Below, in pieces: positions 56,541 through 64,000 of a stretch of 64,000 nt of DNA. Source of the DNA: Diospyros lotus (taxonomy: Eukaryota > Streptophyta > Magnoliopsida > Ericales > Ebenaceae); assembly GCF_014633365.1 (NCBI RefSeq), contig NC_068342.1, forward strand, positions 4,140,622-4,204,621. Direction: 5' to 3'. The notes beneath the pieces were generated by a model. The model did not search any database. It was not told where the DNA came from and saw only the letters and a program-made list of their open reading frames with translations. The stretch's first letter is position 1; each line of letters opens with the position of its first letter. The position numbers were made by a program, and so were the translations under genes.

Positions 56541-57910
56541 ATCTCCAAATTTACCTTTGGAGCTTTTCCACTATCAATAAAGGAGGTTTTAGTGATGCAC
56601 CTCTAACTTTTTTACAATACAAGTCATTTTCTAGGCTAATCACTACAACCTTTACAACTGAACAGTTTTTAACTTGGGCTAACCAAAAACCACTTTGAAA
56701 GAAATAATAAGTTGATACCCCAGTGTGTATCTCAAATATAGTGCTTTAATCTTCCTAGAAGATCCAAATATGACAACTTTTACGAACCAATATTAATGTG
56801 TTACACAAGGAAATGATCTTAGTCTCAGGAATGTAAGATGAACTTGCAATTGGAAGCTTGAGCACTTGAAGCACTTTTTGAATCTTGAGAGCTTGAATTA
56901 TTTGGGAGCTTTTGTATATATGTTATCAGCCCTTTGAACCTGTACTTATAGGCTTTTGGGGGCAAATTTAGAAAACTAGCCGTTGCAGAACATTACAGGC
57001 CAAGATTTCAAAATCTATTGCAGTCTATTTGAAATAGGTGAGTACTTATTCTGAAATAGGTTATCAACAGGTTGCAAAATTTCTTCCAACTAATTGAACA
57101 CTGATCCAACACTTAGACTAAGGAATGCGAGAAAACAACCATTTTAATGATATATAAATGGTATAATCTTGATTTCAAAAATTGTTTAATTTTCAAACCT
57201 GAAACAATAACATAGTCTGGAATGCATGAATCTTATTTAAAAAATAGGCAATTTCAGCATTCTGGATTTCTGTGAGGATTTCGAAACAAGTCCCTATTTA
57301 GAAATACAAGAAGCCTATTTCGAAATACACTGGTACAAATTTTTCTGTGCTCAGTTCCTAAAGGCTATATTTTGAATTTGACATAGTCTCAAATTCAAAA
57401 TATATTGAATATTTAATGAAAAAGAAAAAGCAGTACGTAACCTTTCTAGGATTTTCCTTTAAAATTAAAGGATTAAATATATTTCTATCCATTCAATAAT
57501 ATTTAATTAAAATCTTCCACTTTTTGTTCCATTTCTTCTGAATTAAAATTTCATTGATTTTTGTGTATTTTGTTTCTTCATGAAGACTTGTAAATGCTTT
57601 TCTTTTCCTTTTATTATGTTTAGAGCTTGATCACTTAAAATTGAACAATGTTTGAGTATGTTACTGTCTCTAACATTGATTAGTAAAACAAAAGGGAATG
57701 ATATATTTTTGCCTAAAAATTTTGTTTGGACTCCTTTATAAGTTACTTTCATTGTATTTAATATTTGTTAGAATGGGTTTCCAAAATAAAAAAATTCAAA
57801 AATAAGTACAAGTAGTTTTTACTTTGTATTAAATTTGACTTATTCAACTTAATTAAATAGATATCAGGGATAATTGTAACTTAATTTAGTTTGAGTAATG
57901 TTGTTTCTTA
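56541..57910. other. Probable LTR-derived sequence with TATTTCGAAATA words; no gene
   Basis: Several near-copies of CTATTTCGAAATA occur at about 57000-57330. No coding domain could be read. Confidence 0.35.
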
Positions 57911-57914
57911 TGAA

Positions 57915-58156
57915 GGAGTATCGTGGTCATTTTAGGAAAGTTTTAGGACCGATTTGGAAAAAAATAAAGTACAGGGAGTGTTTGGCCAAAGGCCCAAAGT
58001 ATAAGGGTTGTATGATTAATTTACTTAGCATTGTTAGGAATGGAGGAGTTGTCGTGGCTACTTTTGGAAAGTTTAGGGATTGATTTGGCAAAAAATAAAG
58101 TTTATGAGGTGTCCAGGCCAAAAGTCCAAATTTCAAGGGTGTAAGGTCAATTTACC
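57915..58156. repeat. Tandem duplication with 131-bp spacing
   Basis: TCGTGG is followed by matching text (GGAAAGTTTT, GATTTGG, AATAAAGT, GGCCAAA, AAATTTACT) at 57921 and again at 58052, ending about 58025 and 58156. The copies are about 75-80% alike. Confidence 0.65.
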
Positions 58157-58760
58157 AATATTTTTATATAAATTAAATGGGTACACATTTTTAATTGATA
58201 CTTGTTTATGAATATAGATGTGTTGAGAAATTGGATATAAAATGGGTAAATTCCATGCAACCCTTGAGATTTGGCAAAAAAACAATGACCGCCCCTGTGT
58301 TTTCAAAAATAATATCGACCTCCCTTAATTTTTGAAAACTTCTAACACTTTGTGCTATGCTATTACTTAATTGTAGTTAATTTTTTCAAAATGTCAAAAA
58401 CTAACCTAGTTGGGTTCCCAATCTACAGCTCAATGAGTTTGGTACATGGATAGATGGTTACTAGAGAAAAGGTTTTCTACAAATTGTATGTTACAATAGA
58501 GGTTTGATTTGCAGAGGGGTTCGATTGAAAACCCCATCACTAGGGTCGCAAGAGATGTGTGTGAGAGAGGAGATAACTGGTGATTCTGCAAAAGCTAATG
58601 ACAAAGAGAAGAGAGATACGACGATGAAGAGAAGATAGAGAAACTTTTACTAGGAGTGTTGTTGATTTATTGTAGATAATGCAACAACTCTCTTTTTATT
58701 CTTATGCGACTTTATAGTGTTGTTGATTTATTTTAGATAATACAATGACTATTTATTCTT
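58157..58760. other. Intergenic; nothing recognised
   Basis: A stretch at about 58250-58340 (TTCCATGCAACCCTTGAGAT) looks like a common dispersed plant repeat. No gene was seen. Confidence 0.4.
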
Positions 58761-58764
58761 ATGC

Positions 58765-58890
58765 GACTTTATGTTTTTTTTTTTGTATTTATTTTTTATT
58801 GTATTTCAACAAAATAATTTATCACATTTTCATGTTGTTGGTATTTTATGATGGCCCAAGGGGTGTGGCCAAATCACATTTGCACTTACT
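58765..58890. repeat. Dispersed repeat also present in the SGS3 5' UTR intron
   Basis: The text around TTTTCATGTTGTTGGTATTT and ATGGCCCAAGG matches 46905-46950 and 46985-47035 in order. The family is unknown. Confidence 0.55.
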
Positions 58891-59024
58891 CCCTTGATGA
58901 ATCTACAAAATCTAGTCCAAATTCAGTAAAGCTCTAACCTATAGGCTGCACTAGACAACATCTCTCAACCTTCCTCTATTGTTGTGTCGTGTAAAAATAA
59001 GGATAAAAAAATCCAAAAGAAGAA

Positions 59025-60035
59025 ATGAATGAGGATGCTGGCGGCAAAAATTGCCGCCAGCTGGCAGCCTTGCAGCCGTGAGGCACAATTACCTCACGGC
59101 ACTATTTGTCGCGAGGCCCGACTACCTTGCGGCGGCTTCGTAACAACTTCCCCATTTTCTTTGTCTTTAATCCATTCAGTAGTCGCCACGTGTCGACAAC
59201 CACCCTTGAGAATCGTGCCCTATAAATACCCAGCTACAGGACATTAATGGGGACTTCCAACTTTGGTAAATTTTGTCACTTTAAATATACTTTTATTATT
59301 TTCGTGAATAGTCATTGGGATTCAAGATTGACTTTGGCATCGGAGGGTCTTCGCGGGGGAAGATTCCCGCGAGCCCTCTAACCCATTTTTTGGAGCATCA
59401 ATAGGGTCAAATCCTTGCGGCGGACCTAGCTGCGAAAGGTAAAGTCTTGCGGCGGACCTAGCGGCGAAAGGCAAAGTCTTGCGGTGGACCCAGCGGCGAA
59501 GGCAAAGTTTTGCGGCGAACCTAGCGGTGAAAGCAAAACCTTGCGGCGAATGCAAAGTCTTGCGGTGAGCCTAGCGGCAAAAGGCAAAGTCTTGCGGTGG
59601 ACCTAGAGGCGAAGGCAAAGTCTTGCGACGAAGGCTAGTGGCGAAGTTTGCGGCGAATCTTGTGGTAAAAGTTTGTGGCGAAGCTAGTGGCAAAACCTTG
59701 TCACGAAGCCTTGTGGCAAAACCTTGTGGCGAAGCCTTGTGCCAAAGCCTTGTGGCGAAAGCTTGCGGCAAGAGTTAGCTAGTGGCAAGAGCTAGCGGCA
59801 AGAGCTAGTGGTAAAAGCTTGTGGCGAATCCTTGCGGCGAGCATCCTAGCGGCAAACTCCCTTGAGGCGACATTTTTTACGGTAACTTAACCTCACCCGG
59901 AAACAAGCTTGAGTGGACCCCACATCACAAATTTTAATTGTTGTATTTTAGCAACAACATCTATCTTCTCTATCTTTGCTCTCAGCCTCTCTCTATCTTC
60001 TTGCTTTTGTTATCTGGTGCTTGATTCTGTCACTT
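59025..60035 (+). mobile_element. Ty3/gypsy-type LTR with an internal tandem array
   Basis: A TATA box (CCTATAAATACC, about 59217-59228) is followed by a block (GCATCGGAGGGTCTTCGCGG, about 59337, with a CCCGCGAGCCCTCTAACCC partner) typical of the R/U5 part of plant gypsy LTRs. A possible primer site (TCTGGTGCTTGATTCTG) lies at about 60014-60030. Between them is a GC-rich array (59410-59875). No gag or pol follows. The 5' border is uncertain. Confidence 0.6.
59410..59875 (+). repeat. Tandem array of about 30-base units
   Basis: Units are variants of GCAAAGTCTTGCGGCGGACC and TAGCGGCGAAAG, becoming shorter and more diverged to the right. This is much more GC-rich than anything nearby. Open frames on minus across it are repeat translations. 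Confidence 0.8.
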
Positions 60036-61149
60036 AGATTTAGGTGAGGAAGGGGAAGACGAAGAAAGCCTTATCGTTAAAAGCTTTGGTTCTTTTGAAG
60101 CATGAGAGAGAGTAAAACACCCCTCTCTTTAGAGTGTTTTTCCATGTCATGATTTGGGGATTTTTTTTTTGAAAACATTTCCCGTAAAGGGCTTTCGCCA
60201 ATCCTTACGATTTACATCTTGTTTTCAAAACCTTTATTTACTTGACTTTTCATTTTCATTATTTAATTTCCCCAAATTCACTAAAGATGATTTTCTTAAC
60301 CAATGCTTAGGGAGGTTTACCTCTGGTGGCCTCACCTTTCCACCGAAACTCTTGTGTTCGGTTTAGTTTGTCAAAACAAGGTTTTTGTGAGTGCACTTAT
60401 TTTAAGAACCTAATTTAAGTCATAACTTGTATTAAGAAGTCCAAATCTTGAATCATTCCGAAATACCAAGTTTAAAAGAAAAAGAAAGGTTTTTTGGGTG
60501 TCCCGACCAAAAATCTTTAAAATCCTTAGTGTAAATATCAAAATCACTACAACTCAAGTTATGAATGTAAAAGTTGTTTATTTCCATTAAAATAAAATAA
60601 TAGACTTCAAATGAAAATTGTGTTTGTACAATGGGTTTGGCATATTTAATACACTTGATATCCCTAAAATAAAATCTATACATGCTTTTAGTGCATTTCA
60701 TAAAAACACATATAGCATCTACAAATCATTACATGCCACAAAAATAACGAAGCTTCCCAAAACCTATGCTTCAAGAATTTCTTTCCCCTTCCAGTTGCTT
60801 GCCTCGTCTGAAACGTTTGAATATTCCAGGGGATGAGCCCAAGTCAGAAGATGAACCTTCTAAGTGAGATGACAAGTCTTTTCTTATAGTGAAACTAGAG
60901 AGAGAGAGAGAGATTTGTATAATAATATTGAAATCAATTAATGCTTGTGAGTTGTAGACATGTAGGTATATTTTTTTAAGACATAATTATATTCTGGATT
61001 TGCATTTTCACTTTTTATTGTTTTTGTTTATATATGTGTATATCTAGAAGAATATATATTGTGATTTTTTAAATATAAAAGAACGTTATTAAAGATGAAA
61101 TGATGTATTTTTATATAATAAATTTAATTATTATATATTTATTTAATAA
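60036..61149. other. Intergenic or retroelement-derived; no gene recognised
   Basis: A short (GA)n occurs at about 60897-60913. No conserved domain was found. Confidence 0.4.
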
Positions 61150-62133
61150 AATTATATTATGGTTCAACCCCAGTTTGACTCCTTGGTGGTGGAATGAAGA
61201 TGTACAATTGAAAATTAGAAATAAGAAAACTTGTTATAAGGCTGTATATCAGTGCAACAAAAAAGAAAACCTAAAAAAATTATAAAGAAGCAAAAAGAGC
61301 TATTAGTAAAGTAAGGTCAAAAGCATATGAGAATCTATATAAACGATTTGATACAAAAGATGGAGAAAATGATATATATAAATTAGCTAAAGCAAGAGAA
61401 AGAAAAACAAGGGATCTAAACTAAGTGAAATACATAAAAGATGAAAACCAAAATGTATTAGTGAATGAGAGAGCGATTAAGGAGAGATGGAAGGAGTATT
61501 TCACAAAAAGTATTCAATAATGGTGGGGACACAAGAGTTAGGTTGGGACATCTTAGTAACTCTAGAGGGAACATGAGCTATACATTTTATCGACGCATAA
61601 GTTCAAATGAAATAAGGCAAGCATTAAAAAAGATGAAAAATCATAAGGTGGTGGGACCGGATAATATACCAATAGAAGCATGGAAATGCATGGGAGAAGA
61701 GGGCATCTCCTGACTAACGAAATTATTTAACGCGATCCTTAAATAAAAAAATATGCTAGATGAGTGGAGGAAGAGTACTTTGGTCCCTATATACAAGAAC
61801 AAAAGTGATGTTCAAAATTATGAAAATTATAGAAAAATTAAGTTAATGAGCCATACCATGAAACTCTGGGAGAGAGTAATAGAGTAGAGACTCAGAAAAG
61901 AAACAGATATCTCAAAAAATCAGTTTGGTTTCATGCCTGGTAGGTCAATAATGGAAGCTATATACCTACTGAGGCGCCTAATGGAAAGGTATCGGGATCA
62001 TCAGAAGGACCTGCATATGGTGTTTATAGATCTAGAAAATGCTCACGATAGGGTCCCTAGAGAAGTATTATGGAGGGTTTTAGAGAAGAAAACAGTCCGA
62101 ATAGCCTATATACAAGCCCTTAAAGACATGTAT
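61150..62133 (+). mobile_element. RTE LINE fragment, reverse transcriptase, cut by an insertion
   Basis: Reads, with frame breaks: PWWWNEDVQLKIRNKKTCYK (about 61178-61240); a lysine-rich linker; ERLRRDGRSISQKVF (a relic of the KNRWREYF region); IRQALKKMKNHKVVGPDNI (about 61612-61668); [20 protein letters not shown] (about 61924-61986); and [20 protein letters not shown]. The expected AYDKVPR catalytic region reads AHDRVPR. The ORF stops abruptly after LKDMY at 62133, where unrelated sequence begins. Confidence 0.9.
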
Positions 62134-64000
62134 TGTAACACCCCTCCCTCGGGCATCCTCAACACCTAGAGAGCCTTGGGTAGGGAGTGTCACACGGGAG
62201 AGTAGAAACCTAAATATTCACATCATAATGTGCATAAGAGAAACTGAAACAAACATTAGACTTTACATAGCATTTATCATTACACAATCCAAAACATGTA
62301 TGGAGACTTTCATCACTTTACCTATATACATTCACAAAATAATACATTTACTTCAAGAGGAAAATCCTAAGACACTAGTCTCCCAAAACACTCCCAAGAC
62401 CTTTGTTGAGGGCACCCCGGCACACATGGTACTACCCAACCACCTTACCTGGACCAGCATCCGCTACATCCTTGCCCTTATCTGGAATGGTGAGGAATAC
62501 AAGAGTGAGTCACAAGACTCAGCAAATAATAAGCATAAAATAATGATAAATTTGAAAACAGGACATAGGTTTCGGAATATACAATGTTGTTTTGCTATAT
62601 TTTAGAATCCAAGATATGCATGTTTTAACTCATTTTGAAACCAAAGGGAAACCATATAATTCTTGTCCAAATGATTTTAATTTTTTACCCATTCGAAGCC
62701 TATCGAATCTAGTTTACAACGCTTCAAACGATTTATCAATCGGATATCTACATAAAAAGTTATGGCAAAAACCGTACAGGGTGCGCAGGCTGGTAAACAA
62801 ACATGTTTCGAAACTTACATAACATTTTTCGAAACTTGGTAAACAGAATGTTATATTTCGAAACCTGCATGACATGTTTCGAAATATATGACCCTGTTTT
62901 AGCTATTTCGAAACATTCTGCTTAGATTTTGAAATGCCAAGCCAATACACTATCACACACACACCCAATGCAAGTTATGCCATGCAACATGCACATTAAA
63001 GCTTGTAACACATACACGGCCTCCCGACCCACATAATAATCATAATACATACCGGGCTCGTGATTGAAACCTGCATCCACAGAAATTGTAATAACTCTGG
63101 GGACCATTGGTCCTTGGCTATAGTCGAATACTTTTACATATATAAACCTTCGCCCATGGTCGTCACCAATGGACGCACTCCCCAGTCGTCACCGAAGGAG
63201 TGTAAACCCCAGTCTAGCTAATGCCCACTGGTTTTGGGAGATATCCCGGCAGAGATTCTCCGCACCGCGAACTATAATGCTCATGCAATGCAACAATTTT
63301 AGTGGCCACATTCAAATGCTCGTGCAATAGATAAAGTATATGCTCCACGCTCACTCATGTATGAAATGTGGTAAGCTCATACAAATCATGTCCATGATGC
63401 ACAATTACCACTCTTTCCAAATCATGTCATGCTAAAGCTTAGCATTCATAAAATTAAAGACATCTACATACCATCATCATTGCCATGCTTTCTTTAAAAC
63501 TTCATTAGAACTTTGGGCATTTAGAATTATAAAGATATGCACCCTAGCATTGATTCAACACATTTTTTTATCATTTGGGACCAACCATGACAAGAATACA
63601 CAAACACAAGGCATGGGAGAAGACCAATTCTCTACCATGCTTAATTTCGAGAACACACCATTCCTTAGAAATTGTGGGAGAATACAAACCCCACTTAAGC
63701 TCATAACAACATGCACAAAACTTAGAAGCCCTCAAATTCAAGAATTTACCCCAATATAAAACCAAAACCCTACTTCACCCAAAACTTGATTTCTCTTCCC
63801 CAAAACCACTACCAACACAAAAACACCATACTTTACAACCTTTACACACTTTCAATCTCTCACTTCAAGGCTTCAAATTAGGGAATTTAACCATAACTTA
63901 AAAACCCCCAAATCTAACCCCAAGAGAGAATTTAAATGACCATAGAGAAGATATGGGAAGAGGAACTTGCCTTTACTAGCTTCCCTAGTTGATGATTGGA
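62134..64000 (-). mobile_element. LTR-like insertion in the LINE, running off the window
   Basis: From 62134 the + strand begins TGTAACACCCCTCCCTCGGG, which in reverse is the GGGGTGTTACA end common to plant LTRs. A partner AGGGAGTGTCACA lies at about 62193-62205. Five TTTCGAAA words occur at 62805-62927, and a GC-richer block (CGGCAGAGATTCTCCGCACC, about 63250-63269) resembles gypsy non-coding sequence. No coding domain is readable, and the other border is outside the window. Confidence 0.45.

Noticed and set aside
59322..59771. Minus frames rich in Phe, Ala and Arg
   Set aside because: Direct translation of the tandem array.
1..64000. CRISPR arrays, operons, rRNA genes or organelle inserts
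   Set aside because: None seen; the sequence is plant nuclear DNA and the only tRNA-like sequences are SINE heads.

Overview
The window is nuclear DNA of a flowering plant, most likely a eudicot; I cannot name the species. The evidence is split genes with plant-type AT-rich introns, three genes recognisable as land-plant orthologues, and many plant-type retroelements (Ty1/copia, Ty3/gypsy, RTE and L1 LINEs, TG...CA LTRs, tRNA-primed PBS sites).

Three host genes are supported. (1) A PITH-domain protein gene on + (visible exons 984-2515); its 5' exon(s) are not in the window. (2) A complete PNG1 gene on -, encoding cytosolic peptide N-glycanase, from 39061 down to 3372. I could place 17 exons that join in phase into a 723-residue protein with the catalytic Cys-His-Asp and four zinc cysteines intact. 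The gene covers about 35.7 kb because three introns (4026-13119, 17524-25384, 26473-37143) are swollen by LTR retrotransposons. (3) A complete SGS3 gene on + (coding 48480-52397, five coding exons, 635 residues), the RNA-silencing partner of RDR6. PITH and PNG1 converge; PNG1 and SGS3 diverge from a spacer of about 7 kb rich in small transposons.

Layout: 1-630 decayed RTE LINE; 984-2515 PITH gene; 3372-39061 PNG1, holding a gypsy chromovirus fused to a copia remnant (5691-12940), RTE and L1 pieces (14825-15960), a copia element with its target duplication and a nested DNA transposon (18524-24486), a gypsy LTR (27025-27353), a deleted copia carrying an antisense solo LTR (28224-31640), and a copia with both LTRs (31796-36914). 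From 39.5 to 46 kb there is AT-rich spacer with an inverted-terminal element (41861-42940), a tRNA-like SINE and a MITE (45641-46046) just upstream of SGS3. Downstream of SGS3 come a 1.5-kb element with very long inverted repeats (52912-54414), a possible unrecognised spliced unit (54.5-55.5 kb), LTR fragments and tandem repeats, another RTE LINE (61150-62133), and an LTR-like insertion running to the window end.

Functionally the three genes are unrelated housekeeping or silencing genes: PNG1 strips N-glycans from misfolded glycoproteins, SGS3 supports siRNA amplification, and the PITH protein is a thioredoxin/proteasome-associated type. The most interesting features are an intact gene carrying about 22 kb of retrotransposons whose coding elements all lie in the sense direction, and a set of small transposons with readable target-site duplications. 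I found no evidence for a wholly new system.
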